Notes under the pieces: model-generated | What the model was told of the DNA's origin: nothing | Seen by the model: only the letters and a program-made list of their open reading frames with translations | Databases searched by the model: none | Position numbers and translations under genes: made by a program | Shown: one piece after another, positions 1 through 9,700 of the stretch | Layout: the number at the start of each line of letters is the position of its first letter | Position numbering within the stretch: the stretch's first letter is position 1 | Source of the DNA: Gemmatimonadaceae bacterium | Lineage (GTDB): Bacteria; Gemmatimonadota; Gemmatimonadetes; Gemmatimonadales; Gemmatimonadaceae | Length of the DNA: 37,529 nucleotides | NCBI GenBank assembly: GCA_019752115.1 | Contig: JAIEMN010000051.1 | Coordinates: 1 to 37,529 of the forward strand | Reading direction: 5' to 3'

Positions 1-38
1 GTTGCGTCACCCCCTGCGCGCACTGGGGGCTCACCGGC

Positions 39-82
39 GGGGGGGTGCGCCCTGCCCCGGGGCGGGCGTGCGCGCTCCCCCC
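39..82. terminator. GC-rich imperfect hairpin downstream of the S9 peptidase gene
   Basis: A run of G at 39-45 pairs with CCCCCC at 77-82, and inside it TGCGC faces GCGC and CCCTGCCCC faces GGGGCGGG. The whole can fold into one long imperfect stem. It lies about 40 bases past the stop of the minus-strand S9 peptidase gene, where a terminator is expected. There is no U-tract on either side, so intrinsic termination is a guess. The rest of 1-119 shows no gene. Confidence 0.3.
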
Positions 83-119
83 TGATATCCTGCCCCCTGA
101 GCTCTCGGGGGTTCCGCCT

Positions 120-2384
120 TTACATCCCCCTGATCTCCACCTTCTTCTCCGCCGTCGGCTCCTCGAGCGTCTTCAGCACATCCCGCCACGAGAACTTCGT
201 CCCCTTCCCGAGCACGTAGTAATCCATCCACGCCATCTCGGCGGTGCTCTTCACGAGGCGGTTGCGGGCGTAGGGGATGCCGTGCGAGGCCCCGGGGTAC
301 ATGAACAGCTCCGTCGGGACGCCGACGCGCTTGAGGCCCATGTGGAGCTCGACGCTCTGCGGGCTCGGCACGCGGGGATCGCCTTCGACGACATGGATCA
401 TCGTGGGCGTCCTGGCGTTGCGGATGTAGCGAATGGGCGACTGGCGCCAGTAGGCGTCGAAGTCGTCGTACGGGAGCTTGTTGCCGAGGTAGTACTGGCG
501 ATTGCGCTGGACGTCGGACTGCGCGTACATCGAGATCCAGTTGCTGGTGCCGGCGCCGCTCGAGATGGCCTTGAAGCGCGTCGTGTGCGTCAGGATCCAG
601 TTGCTCCAGTGACCGCCGGCGCTCCAGCCGAGGACGCCCATCTTGGTGCTGTCCACCATGCCCTCCTTGATCAGCGCGTCCACGCCGGTCATGATGTCGT
701 TGTAGCCCGGCGCGAAGTAGTTACCCACGATGCCGTTCTTGTGAGCCTCACCGTAGTTGGTCGAGCCACGGTAGTTGGGCATCAGCACCACCCACCCGGC
801 GCCGGCATACGTCTGCGCGCCGTAGCCGCCGTTGAAGCTGAGCAAGTCCGCCCCCGCCGGACCGCCGTGGATTGCCACCAGCAGGGGGTACTTCTTCCCG
901 GGCTGCCAGCCCACGGGCTTGAGGAGCACGCCGCCGACTTTCTTGCCGTCCTTGGACGTCCAGGTGTACTCGCTCTCTTCCCCCAGCGCGAGCGTCTGAC
1001 GGACCCACGGATTGGGGTCGGTCAGCTGCGTCCACTTGTCGCGTGACGCCACATCAGCGATCGCGTTCACCGTGTAGAGCGCCCCGGGATTGCTCGGGTC
1101 GTTGTAGCTCACCAGGAGCCGCTTGGTGTCGGCATCCTGCGAGACGCTCACCACGCCCTGCACCGCCGTCACCGGCGTGCACTTGCCCGTCGCCACATCC
1201 ATCGCGAAGAGCTGCTGCGTGGCCTTCACGCCTTCGTTGAAGTAGATCGTCTTGCCGTCGGCGCTCCAGAAGTCCGCGCTGACATCGCCGTCATAGTCGC
1301 CGATCTTGCGGAACGGCTGCCCTTTGGCGCTCACGTCGCGCACGTAGACGCGGCGGTTCTTCATGTTGTACGCCGTCATGTCGTCCGACGACGAGAACGC
1401 GATCGTCTTGCCATCGGGCGAGAACGACAGCGCACTTTCGGCGATTTCGTCGTTCTGCGTGAGCCGCTCGATGCTGTTGTCGCGCGTGTCCAGGAGGAAC
1501 ACATCCGCGTAGATCCCCTCCTCGGTGATGTTGCGCTTGTAGCGGTCGTTGGGCACGGCGTTGAAGCCGATCCACCGGTTGTCGTCGGAGAGCGTGAAGC
1601 CCGTCACGGCCATCGACGTGTCTTTCGTGAGGCGCGTGGTGCTCCGGCTCGCGAGGTCAAAGGCCCAGAGCGACGCGATCGGCGTGGCCGCGTTGCGCAC
1701 ATTCACCGTGAACTTCTTCTCGCGGCGCGTCTTGTCATCCACATCCACCGAATCGGTGGTCGTGAAGTAGATCCGGCGCGAGTCCGGGCTCACCCGCCAG
1801 TCGCCCACCCCCGTCGGATGCCGGGTGAGTTGGGTGGCGGTGATGGAATCCACCGGCAGCCCCTGCTCGAGGGTGCGCACCGCCACCGCATACAGCTGCT
1901 CCTCGTTCGCCTTCCCGCTCCGATACACGAGCCAGGCGCCATCCTTGGTGAAGGCGAAGGTGCTGACGCCTTCCCGGGCGGCCGTGATGCGCCGCGCCTC
2001 GCCCCCGTCGGCACGCATGAGAAAGAGCTGGTTCTGATTCGCGCTCGCCGCTGGCGCTTCGCGGTTGGAGCTGAAGACAAACCACCCGCCGCTCGGCGCC
2101 CACTTGGGCTGCGACTCGTTCTTAGCGGTCGTGAAGGTGAGCTGCCGCCCTCCGCCCGGCGCACCCGACATCGGGACGACCCAGATATCGCTCTGGGTAG
2201 TCGCCTCCTTCCAGTCGGGCGTCGTCAGCGTGTAGAGCAGCTGACGCCCGTCGGGGGAGACGGCATAGCCGCCCGCCGACTTGAGATACTGGGCGTCGAG
2301 CCAGGTCATGGGGCGCTTCTGGGCGCTACCCGAAGTGGCCGCGAGGGCAAAGAACGCGGCAGCGTAAGCGTAGGGGCGTATCAT
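120..2384 (-). CDS. Secreted S9-family peptidase (prolyl oligopeptidase / acylaminoacyl-peptidase type)
   Basis: Exported serine peptidase expected to cleave short peptides in the periplasm. The 754-residue product starts with a signal peptide (Ala-rich core, likely cut after the GSAQ near residue 18). A TolB/WD40-like propeller fills roughly residues 25-480, with repeated 'SPDG' blades (VSPDGR, SFSPDGK). The C-terminal alpha/beta-hydrolase domain carries the S9 triad: Ser588 in GWSAGG, Asp669 in EGDPRV and His701 in GASHG. The open frame runs on upstream to 2633, but the residues before 2384 are Arg/Pro-rich noise and would bury the signal peptide, so the ATG at 2384 is chosen. No clear Shine-Dalgarno is visible. 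It diverges from the BNR-repeat gene across a 184-base space holding an inverted repeat. The family call is firm; the exact substrate cannot be told. Confidence 0.93.
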   Translation of the reverse strand: MIRPYAYAAAFFALAATSGSAQKRPMTWLDAQYLKSAGGYAVSPDGRQLLYTLTTPDWKEATTQSDIWVVPMSGAPGGGRQLTFTTAKNESQPKWAPSGGWFVFSSNREAPAASANQNQLFLMRADGGEARRITAAREGVSTFAFTKDGAWLVYRSGKANEEQLYAVAVRTLEQGLPVDSITATQLTRHPTGVGDWRVSPDSRRIYFTTTDSVDVDDKTRREKKFTVNVRNAATPIASLWAFDLASRSTTRLTKDTSMAVTGFTLSDDNRWIGFNAVPNDRYKRNITEEGIYADVFLLDTRDNSIERLTQNDEIAESALSFSPDGKTIAFSSSDDMTAYNMKNRRVYVRDVSAKGQPFRKIGDYDGDVSADFWSADGKTIYFNEGVKATQQLFAMDVATGKCTPVTAVQGVVSVSQDADTKRLLVSYNDPSNPGALYTVNAIADVASRDKWTQLTDPNPWVRQTLALGEESEYTWTSKDGKKVGGVLLKPVGWQPGKKYPLLVAIHGGPAGADLLSFNGGYGAQTYAGAGWVVLMPNYRGSTNYGEAHKNGIVGNYFAPGYNDIMTGVDALIKEGMVDSTKMGVLGWSAGGHWSNWILTHTTRFKAISSGAGTSNWISMYAQSDVQRNRQYYLGNKLPYDDFDAYWRQSPIRYIRNARTPTMIHVVEGDPRVPSPQSVELHMGLKRVGVPTELFMYPGASHGIPYARNRLVKSTAEMAWMDYYVLGKGTKFSWRDVLKTLEEPTAEKKVEIRGM

Positions 2385-2410
2385 CAGGCTGACTCGCCGG
2401 GGGGAGGGTG

Positions 2411-2508
2411 AACCGCTCGCACAGAGGGCACAGGGACGCACGGGGAACACAGAGAAACTGCGTGCTGCGAGCGCTCTGTGCATCCCTGTGGGCTCTGTGC
2501 GGGCGGTT
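2411..2508. repeat. REP-like inverted repeat in a divergent promoter region
   Basis: Two 31-base arms, 2411-2441 and 2478-2508, are inverted copies of each other with 27 of 31 positions matching; one of the mismatches would be a G-U wobble in RNA. The core words are GCACAGAG and CACAGGGA, and the left arm runs on into a further CACAGAG (2448-2454) that can pair instead with CTCTGTG (2474-2480). The left half is therefore a short near-tandem array of CACAGAG-like words 9-10 bases apart. The element fills most of the 184-base space between the S9 peptidase gene and the BNR gene, so it would be transcribed in either 5' leader. Confidence 0.7.
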
Positions 2509-2568
2509 TCCCGCCGCCGTGGCCTTCCCCACCTTGCCGCGGCCGGTCGTTGCCGACACACTCCCCGC

Positions 2569-5500
2569 ATGACTTTGCCTTCCGCTTCCCTCCGTTCTGT
2601 GCGCGGCGCGGCGTTCCTGCTGCTGGCTGCCACCCTGCCCCTCGGGGCCCAGCGCGCGCCGCGGGTCGCGGCCGCGGAGCCGAGCCGCCCGGCGTACGAC
2701 CCGACCCTCTATTCCGACGGGTCAAAGACCAACAAGGCGTTCAAGTCCCTGCGCTGGCGGAACATCGGCCCGTTCCGCGGCGGTCGCTCGGTCGCCGTCA
2801 CCGGCGATCCGACCCGCCCGCTGGTCTTCTACTTCGGCGCCGTGAACGGCGGCGTCTGGAAGACGACGAACGCCGGCCAGTCGTGGGAGAACATCACCGA
2901 CGGCAAGACCGATCTCTCGAGCGTCGGGGCGATCGCCGTGGCGCCCAGCGATCCGAATGTGATCTGGGTGGGCACCGGCGAAGGCCAGCCGCGTGAGGAT
3001 CTCACCTACGGCACCGGCGTCTATCGCTCCACCGACGGCGGCCAGAGCTGGAAGCCGGCGGGGCTCGGCAATACGCATCAGATCTCGTCGCTGCGCGTGC
3101 ATCCGACGAACCCGGACATCGCGTACGTCACCGCACTCGGGCACGCATTCGGCCCGAACCCCGATCGCGGCGTCTTCCGCACGACCGACGGTGGCGTGAC
3201 GTGGAAGAAGGTGCTCTTCCTCAACGACAGCACGGGAGCCGCCGATCTCTCGATCGACGTGACGAACCCGCGCATTCTCTACGCGTCGATGTGGAAGTTC
3301 CAGCGCACGCCGTGGGGGATGGATGCCGGTGCCGGTCGGAGCGGCCTCTGGAAGAGCACCGACGGCGGGGATACGTGGACCGAACTCACGTTCAACCCCG
3401 GCATGCCCAAGGGGCTGATCGGCAAGATCGGCGTGGCGGTGTCGCCGGCCAACCCGCGCCGGGTGTATGCGAACATCGAAGCGCAGGATTCGTCGGGCGG
3501 CGTGTTCCGCAGCGACAACGGCGGCGAGTCGTGGCAGCGCGTGAATGGCGACCAGAAGTTCGTGGTGCGCCCATTCTACTACACGACGCTCACGGCCGAT
3601 CCGCTGAATGAGAACACCGTGTACGTCATGAATCTGCAGGTGAACAAGTCGATCGACGGCGGGCGTACCTTCACCACGGTGCGGGTGCCGCACGGCGATA
3701 CCCACATCATGTGGATCGACCCCAAGAACTCCGACCGCCTGATCAACGCGAACGACGGCGGGGCCACGATTTCGCTCGACGGCGGGCGCACCTGGAGCTC
3801 GGTGGACAACCAGCCCACCGCGCAGTTCTACCATGTGACCACCGACAATCAGCAGCCGTATCGCCTCTACGGCGCGCAGCAGGACAACAGCACCGTCTCC
3901 ATTCCGCACCGCTCCGACTACGGGCGCATCACCGAACGCGACTGGTGGAGTGTGGGCGGCTGCGAGAATGCGTACATCGCGGTGGACCCGCTCAAGCCGA
4001 CCATCACCTACGGCGGCTGCTACATGGGCATGCTGACGCGCCATGACAGCAAGACGCGCGACACGCGCGATGTGTCGGTGTGGCTGTACAACTACGACGG
4101 CTGGGCGGTGAAGGATGTGCCGCAGCGCTTCCAGTGGACGTACCCGATTCTCTTCTCGCCGCACGATCCGAAGACGCTCTACGCCACGTCGCAGTTCGTC
4201 TGGCGCACGAAGAACGAAGGCGCGAGCTGGGAGAAGATCTCCCCCGACCTCACGCTGCACGACACCACCACGATGGGACGCAGCGGCGGCCCGGTGACCG
4301 GCGACATGACCGGCACCGAGTGGTACGCCACCATCTTTGCGTTCGCCGAAAGCCCGGTGAAGGCGGGCGTGCTCTGGGCCGGCAGCGACGACGGCCTGGT
4401 GCACGTGTCCACCGACAACGGCGCGTCGTGGAAGAACGTGAGCCCCAAGGCATTCGGGAAGTTCACGCGCGTCTCGATCATCGAACCGTCGCCGTTCGAT
4501 GCCGGCACGGCCTATCTCGCCGCGAACCGCTATCAGCAGGACGACTTCGCGCCATACCTGTTCAAGACGACGGACTACGGTGCCACGTGGACGCGCATCG
4601 ATGCCGGCATTCCGATGGGCGCCTACACGCGCGCCATCCGCAGCGACATCAAGCGCAAGGGACTGCTCTTTGCCGGCACCGAGACCGGCGTGTATGTGTC
4701 GATGAACGATGGGACGTCGTGGGAGCCGCTGCAGCTCAACCTGCCGCGGGTGAGCGTCCGCGACTTGAACGTGCACGACAACGACCTCCTCATCGCCACG
4801 CACGGCCGCGCCTTCTGGGCGCTCGATGACATCACGCCGCTGCGGACACTGAGCGCCGAGATCATGGCCAAGCCGGTGCATCTGTTCTCGCCCGCACCGG
4901 CGGTGCGCTGGACGAGCAACGGTGGCAGCGGGGCGCCCGGCACCAATCCGCGCTACGGCGTGAACGTGGACTACTGGCTCTCGGCCAAGCCGGACAAGCC
5001 GATCACGCTGCAGTTCCTCACGGCCGACGGCTCCGTGATTCGCACCTTCACCAGCGAGTCCGTGCCCAAGAAGGACAGCACCGGCAACCCGGCGGCCGAC
5101 TCCGCGGCCGCCGCGGCGCGCGCCAAGCAGAACGAACCGGAGCTCGCGTATGCGCCGGCCGATTCAGTTGTGCATGGGCGCGTGGGTGCCAATCGCTTCA
5201 CCTGGGACCTCGGCTATCCCAAGCCGCGCCGCATTCCGAATACGGTGGTGGACTACGGCTCGGGTGACGGCCCGACGGCCGTGCCCGGCGAGTATCGCGT
5301 GCGGCTGGTGGTGGGCAAGGACACGCTCACGCAGCCCTTCACCATCAAGCCCGACCCGCGTATTGCGCTCACCGCCGCCGAGTACAAGGCGCAGCTCGAT
5401 ATGGGGCTCGCCGTGAGCAACCGCATTTCGAGCATCACCGAGACCGTGCAGCGCATTCAGGACCTGCAGCGGCAGCTCGATGAGCGCGCGCGCCAGGCCG

Positions 5501-5850
5501 GGTCGCAAGCCTACGCCGATTCCGTGCGCACCGCGGCCACGGCGCTGCGGAAGAAGCTCGAGACCGTGCGGGCGGAAGTGTACGAGGTGTACACGAAGGC
5601 CGATCAGGCGACGCTCAACTATCCGATCAAGCTGTACCAGATGTTCCTGAGCCTGAACGGCCAGGTGTTGGAAGGCACGAACCCGCCGACGGCGCAGCAC
5701 GGCGACATCCTCAAGGATCTGGGCGGCAAGCTCGATGTGCAGCTCAACACGCTGCAGCAGCTCGAGGACAAGGAGCTGAGCGCCTTCAACGCAATGCTCT
5801 CGCGCTTCGGTGTGCCGAACGTGTTCGTGCCCAAGAAGCCGATCGGGTGA
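2569..5850 (+). CDS. Secreted BNR-repeat (VPS10/sortilin-like) protein
   Basis: A 1093-residue exported protein of unknown substrate. A signal peptide (hydrophobic FLLLAATLPLGAQ, cut near residue 29) is followed by a conserved 'RWRNIGPFRGGR' segment. Then come at least eleven Asp-box motifs of the S-x-D-x-G-x-x-W type (for example STDGGQSW, TTDGGVTW, STDGGDTW, SDNGGESW, SLDGGRTW, STDNGASW), spread over about residues 85-740. These build a ten-bladed or double beta-propeller as in sortilin/VPS10 and BNR glycosidase-like proteins. A FlgD/Ig-like segment (VDYWLSAKP...) follows, and the last 160 residues include a helical, coiled-coil-prone stretch (ITETVQRIQDLQRQLDERA). No sialidase catalytic residues can be assigned, so enzymatic activity is not claimed. 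The start at 2569 is the ATG directly before the signal peptide; the frame is open to 2488. Its stop overlaps the GTG start of the hydrolase downstream. Confidence 0.9.
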   Translation: MTLPSASLRSVRGAAFLLLAATLPLGAQRAPRVAAAEPSRPAYDPTLYSDGSKTNKAFKSLRWRNIGPFRGGRSVAVTGDPTRPLVFYFGAVNGGVWKTTNAGQSWENITDGKTDLSSVGAIAVAPSDPNVIWVGTGEGQPREDLTYGTGVYRSTDGGQSWKPAGLGNTHQISSLRVHPTNPDIAYVTALGHAFGPNPDRGVFRTTDGGVTWKKVLFLNDSTGAADLSIDVTNPRILYASMWKFQRTPWGMDAGAGRSGLWKSTDGGDTWTELTFNPGMPKGLIGKIGVAVSPANPRRVYANIEAQDSSGGVFRSDNGGESWQRVNGDQKFVVRPFYYTTLTADPLNENTVYVMNLQVNKSIDGGRTFTTVRVPHGDTHIMWIDPKNSDRLINANDGGATISLDGGRTWSSVDNQPTAQFYHVTTDNQQPYRLYGAQQDNSTVSIPHRSDYGRITERDWWSVGGCENAYIAVDPLKPTITYGGCYMGMLTRHDSKTRDTRDVSVWLYNYDGWAVKDVPQRFQWTYPILFSPHDPKTLYATSQFVWRTKNEGASWEKISPDLTLHDTTTMGRSGGPVTGDMTGTEWYATIFAFAESPVKAGVLWAGSDDGLVHVSTDNGASWKNVSPKAFGKFTRVSIIEPSPFDAGTAYLAANRYQQDDFAPYLFKTTDYGATWTRIDAGIPMGAYTRAIRSDIKRKGLLFAGTETGVYVSMNDGTSWEPLQLNLPRVSVRDLNVHDNDLLIATHGRAFWALDDITPLRTLSAEIMAKPVHLFSPAPAVRWTSNGGSGAPGTNPRYGVNVDYWLSAKPDKPITLQFLTADGSVIRTFTSESVPKKDSTGNPAADSAAAAARAKQNEPELAYAPADSVVHGRVGANRFTWDLGYPKPRRIPNTVVDYGSGDGPTAVPGEYRVRLVVGKDTLTQPFTIKPDPRIALTAAEYKAQLDMGLAVSNRISSITETVQRIQDLQRQLDERARQAGSQAYADSVRTAATALRKKLETVRAEVYEVYTKADQATLNYPIKLYQMFLSLNGQVLEGTNPPTAQHGDILKDLGGKLDVQLNTLQQLEDKELSAFNAMLSRFGVPNVFVPKKPIG

Positions 5851-6683
5851 CGGCGGTGACCCAGACCGTCGTTTCCGCAAATGGGGTACGACTCTCGTGC
5901 CTCACACGGGGCGACGGTCCGGTGGTGCTCCTCCTGCACGGCTTCCCCGATCTCGCCGTGAGCTGGGAAGCCCAGATGGAGGCGCTGGCCGCTGCTGGGT
6001 ATCGCGCGGTGGCCCCGGATCTGCGCGGCTACGGCGAGAGCGAGCGCCCCGAAGGGATCGCGGCGTACGCCCTTGATGTGTTGGCGCGCGACGTCGCCGC
6101 CCTCGCCGACCAGCTGGGTGGTCGCGTGCATCTGGTGGGGCATGACTGGGGCGGTGTCATCGCGTGGCACGTGGCCATGCAGCACCCCGCGGTGCTTCGG
6201 TCCCTGACCATCATTAACGCGCCGCACCCCAAGGCCTTCCGCCGCGAGCTGGCGCGCAATTGGGCGCAACGCCGGCGCTCGTGGTACATGCTGGCGTTTC
6301 AGGTGCCGGTGCTGCCCGAGTTGGCGCTCCGCGCGCTCACGCGGCGGCTGTTCGCCACGATCCTGCGTGAAGGCACGCATTCCCCCGACGCGCGCGCGGC
6401 CTACCGGCAGGCCTTTGCGACCCGCGCCGCGTGGCGCGCGGCGGTGCACTACTATCGCGCGCTGTTCCGCATCCGCCCCGCGTCGTCGCAGCCGGTCACC
6501 TGCCCCACGCAGATCCTGTGGGGCCTGCAGGATCCGTATCTCGGGCCCGCGCTCATTGAGGGGCTGGAGCGGTGGGTGCCCGATCTCACGATCGAGCGGC
6601 TCCCGAACGCCGGGCACTGGGCACAGTGGAGTGCTGCGGAGGCGGTGAACCACGCGCTGCTCGCGTTCGTCAGCCGCCACTGA
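5847..6683 (+). CDS. Alpha/beta hydrolase, epoxide-hydrolase-like
   Basis: A 278-residue cytoplasmic alpha/beta-hydrolase without signal peptide. The oxyanion motif HGFP is at 31-34. The nucleophile elbow is GHDWGG with Asp100 rather than Ser, which marks the epoxide hydrolase / haloalkane dehalogenase branch; the acid is probably Asp229 (LQDPY) and the base His257 (NAGHW). HGFP plus HDWGG favours epoxide hydrolase over dehalogenase, but the substrate is open. The GTG start overlaps the TGA of the BNR gene (GTGA), so translation is probably coupled; a second GTG three codons on is possible. Pairing a cytoplasmic hydrolase with an exported propeller protein gives no obvious shared pathway. Confidence 0.85.
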   Translation: MTAVTQTVVSANGVRLSCLTRGDGPVVLLLHGFPDLAVSWEAQMEALAAAGYRAVAPDLRGYGESERPEGIAAYALDVLARDVAALADQLGGRVHLVGHDWGGVIAWHVAMQHPAVLRSLTIINAPHPKAFRRELARNWAQRRRSWYMLAFQVPVLPELALRALTRRLFATILREGTHSPDARAAYRQAFATRAAWRAAVHYYRALFRIRPASSQPVTCPTQILWGLQDPYLGPALIEGLERWVPDLTIERLPNAGHWAQWSAAEAVNHALLAFVSRH

Positions 6684-6708
6684 TCGGGCCTCGGACGTCG
6701 GACTGCCG

Positions 6709-6753
6709 TCAGACATCGGAACTCGGTCTCGGGCGCTGAGGTCGGATGTCTGA
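6709..6753. terminator. Inverted repeat between convergent genes, possible two-way terminator
   Basis: TCAGACATC (6709-6717) and GATGTCTGA (6745-6753) form a perfect 9-base inverted repeat with a 27-base loop. It directly abuts the stop of the minus-strand BNR gene and lies 26 bases past the stop of the hydrolase. The surrounding bases (6690-6750) repeat variants of TCGGAC/TCAGAC every 7-10 bases. There is no U-tract. The word CAGACATCGG recurs at 21526-21535, upstream of ilvD, so this may be a dispersed repeat rather than a dedicated terminator. Confidence 0.4.
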
Positions 6754-9700
6754 TCAACAGCCGTTCTTGGGGCGGGTGGGCTTCTGGCTCATCACGGCGT
6801 CCCACTTGGCTTGCAGCGCGCGATAGTCCGCACACACGGCCCGGAGCCCCGCCCACATGCTCGGCGTGGGCCGCAGATCGGCATTGTCCTGGGTGTTGAG
6901 CTGGCCGATGAGCGCGTCGTGCACGGCCTTGAAGCTCGTGCTGTGCGGCACGGCGCCCGGCACGGGACGCGGGCGCGCGGCGCCAAGCAGCGTGTCGAGC
7001 ACGGCCGCCTTCGCCCCCGTTGCGCCCTTGCGTGCCGCCTCGGCGGCGCGATGGTCGGCGTAACTGTCGTTGATGGCGCGCGTGAGGATGACCTGCAACG
7101 AATCCTGCGCCTGCACGTCGGCCACGGTGGCGCGCACGCGCGGATCATTCACCACCGTGATGGGCTGCGTGGTGGTGACGCCGTTGGCAGTGAGCTTGAG
7201 CGTGTAGCGGCCAGGTGGCACCAGGGCGCCTTCGGGAGACGCTGGCGTCCGACCGGGGTTGGCATTGATCTCGAAGCTGTGCGACAGCGCGTTCGGCGCA
7301 TCGCGGCGCAGATCCCACTGCACGCGATGGGCACCAGCACTCGTCGGAAGCGGCTGCGGCACGGCCACCCAGAAGTTCGGGTGCGGCGGCTTCGCCGCCT
7401 CTGGCACCGGTGCGATGGGCGCGCTGCTCAGGTGCCGCACGACTTGCCCCGCGGCGTTCAGCACATCCAGCGAGACCGCCGACGCCGGTTGTGCGAGCCA
7501 GTAGTCGATGAGCGCGCCATCGGGCGCGTTGTCGGCATGCGGAATCTCGGGCGGCAGCGGGGTGTTCGAACCCACGTTCCGACGCATGCGCACCGCCGTA
7601 CCCGGCGCGTACAGCTGCGCGGCCTTGGCGGCATCGGCGTCGGCGAGCTGCCGCAGGCGGGAGATGTCATCGAGCACCCAGAAGCCGCGGCCGTGGGTGG
7701 CGATGACGAGGTCGTGCTCCTTGACCTCGAGATCGCGCACTGGCGTGTTCGGCAAACCGGCCTGCAGGCTCTGCCAGTGGTCGCCGTCGTCGAACGACAC
7801 GTAGACGCCGCTTTCCGTGCCGAGGTAGAGCAAGCCGGCGCGCTTGGGATCGGCGCGAATGACACGGGCAAAGCTGCCGCTCGGTTCGTTGGTGGGCAGC
7901 CCGCTGATGATGCGCGTCCAGTGCGCGCCGAAGTCGCGCGTGCGGTACACGAAGGGCGTGTGATCGCCTGCCCGCAGGTAATCCACAACGGCGTATGCCG
8001 TGCCGGCCTGGGTCGGCGAGGTGGCGATGGCGCCCACGTTCGCGCGGCGCGGATTGGGGAGATCGGCGATACTCACATCGGTCCAGCTGAGCCCCGCATT
8101 CCTCGTGACGTGAATCAGGCCGTTGTTGGTACCAGCCCAGATGATGCCGCGCCCCACACGCGACGCGGCGAACGATTCAATCGCACCGCGCCCGCCCGGC
8201 GTGTTGAAGGCGGAGGCCGAGTCCATCCCCTTGGGCACGCCGAGATCAGGGCTCAGGTGCGACCAGTGCGCGCCGCCATCGGTGGTACTCGCCACGTAGT
8301 GCAACCCCAGCAGCAGTTGGCGCGGGTTCCACGGCAGGAAGAGCAGCGGCTGCGAGTTGGTCGTGCGGGCCAGCGTGGCGGGATCGAGCGCCGGACTCAC
8401 GTTGATCCACTGCTCGCTGGGATACGTGATCTTCACCAGCCCACTGCCGCTCGCGTATACGGTGTTCGGATCGTGCGGATCGGGCTGCACCGTGCCCCAC
8501 TCCCAGCCGTTCACCGGGTTCCAGTCGAACATCGTGACCGCGCCGAGATTGCCGCGCGCCCGCGTGCGGATGGCGCCGGCGTCCTGCTGCGAGCCGTACA
8601 CGAAGTACGGGAAGCTGTTGTCGGTGGCGAGGTGATAGATCTGCTCGACCGACTGGTTGTACCACGAGCTCCAGGTCTTGCCGCCATCGAGCGTGACGAT
8701 CGCGCCCTGATCGTAGCCGGCGAGCATGCGGTCGCCGTTGGTGGGGTCGATCCACCACTGCTGCGGATCATCCCCCCCTGGCGCGCCCTTGAGGCCGGTG
8801 AACGTCTTGCCCCCATCGCGGGAGATGTAGCTCGCGGTGTTCAGCGTGATGACCACATCCGGATTACGCGGATCGACATACACGCCGGCGCTGTAGCCGC
8901 CCTGCCCGTTGTGAATGCGCTCGTCGTCGGCGGCCATGCGTGTCCACGTCGCGCCCTGATCGTCGGAGCGATAGAGCGCACTGTTGGTGATGAGATAGAC
9001 GCGCTGCGCGTTCGTATTCATCGCCACCGCCACCGACAGGCGGCCATCGAGCTTCGGAAGCCCGGTGCCCTTCACTTCGGCCCACGTGACGCCGCCATCG
9101 AGGCTCTTGTAGAGCGCGGAGCCACTCTTCGTGCTGTCGCTCGTGAGCCTGGCGCCGCTGCTGAACTGCCAGGTGCGGCAGCAGTTGTTGAAGCCGGGTC
9201 CCGCGTAGTGCTTGGCGGTGGCGGCGAAGATCACGGTCGGGACGTCCCAGGCGCGCGCGAGCTTGGTGACGCCCACTTCGTTGTCCACGAAGAGCACCTT
9301 GGTCCAGCTCTTGCCGCCGTCGGTGGTGCGGAAGATGCCGCGCTCGGCGCTCCGCTCCATGTGATCGCCCAGCGCGCCCACGAGCACGATGTCGGGGTTC
9401 GTCTTGTCCACGAGCATCGTCTGGATGTGTTTCGTGCCGGCGAGGCCGAGATGCTGCCAGGTCGCGCCGGCGTCGGTGCTCTTGTACACGCCATTGCCGC
9501 CATCGAAGGTGCCGCCGGTGATCATGTCGCCAGTCCCGACATACACGATGCGGCTGTTCGACGGCGCCACTTCCACGGCGCCCACCGAGGAGACCTCCTT
9601 CACGCTGTCGAAGACCGGCGTCCAGACCATGCCGGCGCTCGTGGTCTTCCACAGGCCGCCGCCGGGGAAGCCGGCGTAGAAGGTGCCGGGCTCACTCATG

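Noticed and set aside
90-115. CCCCC ... GGGGG pairing just after the S9 stop as an intrinsic terminator
   Set aside because: Five pairs with a nine-base loop and no U-run; the hairpin at 39-82 is stronger, though itself uncertain.
2385-2633. Upstream extension of the S9 peptidase frame
   Set aside because: It would place about 80 Arg/Pro-rich residues before a good signal peptide and overlap the inverted repeat and the divergent gene.
2722-4881. Minus-strand 719-residue open frame
   Set aside because: Antisense shadow of the first BNR gene, with low-complexity His/Arg composition.
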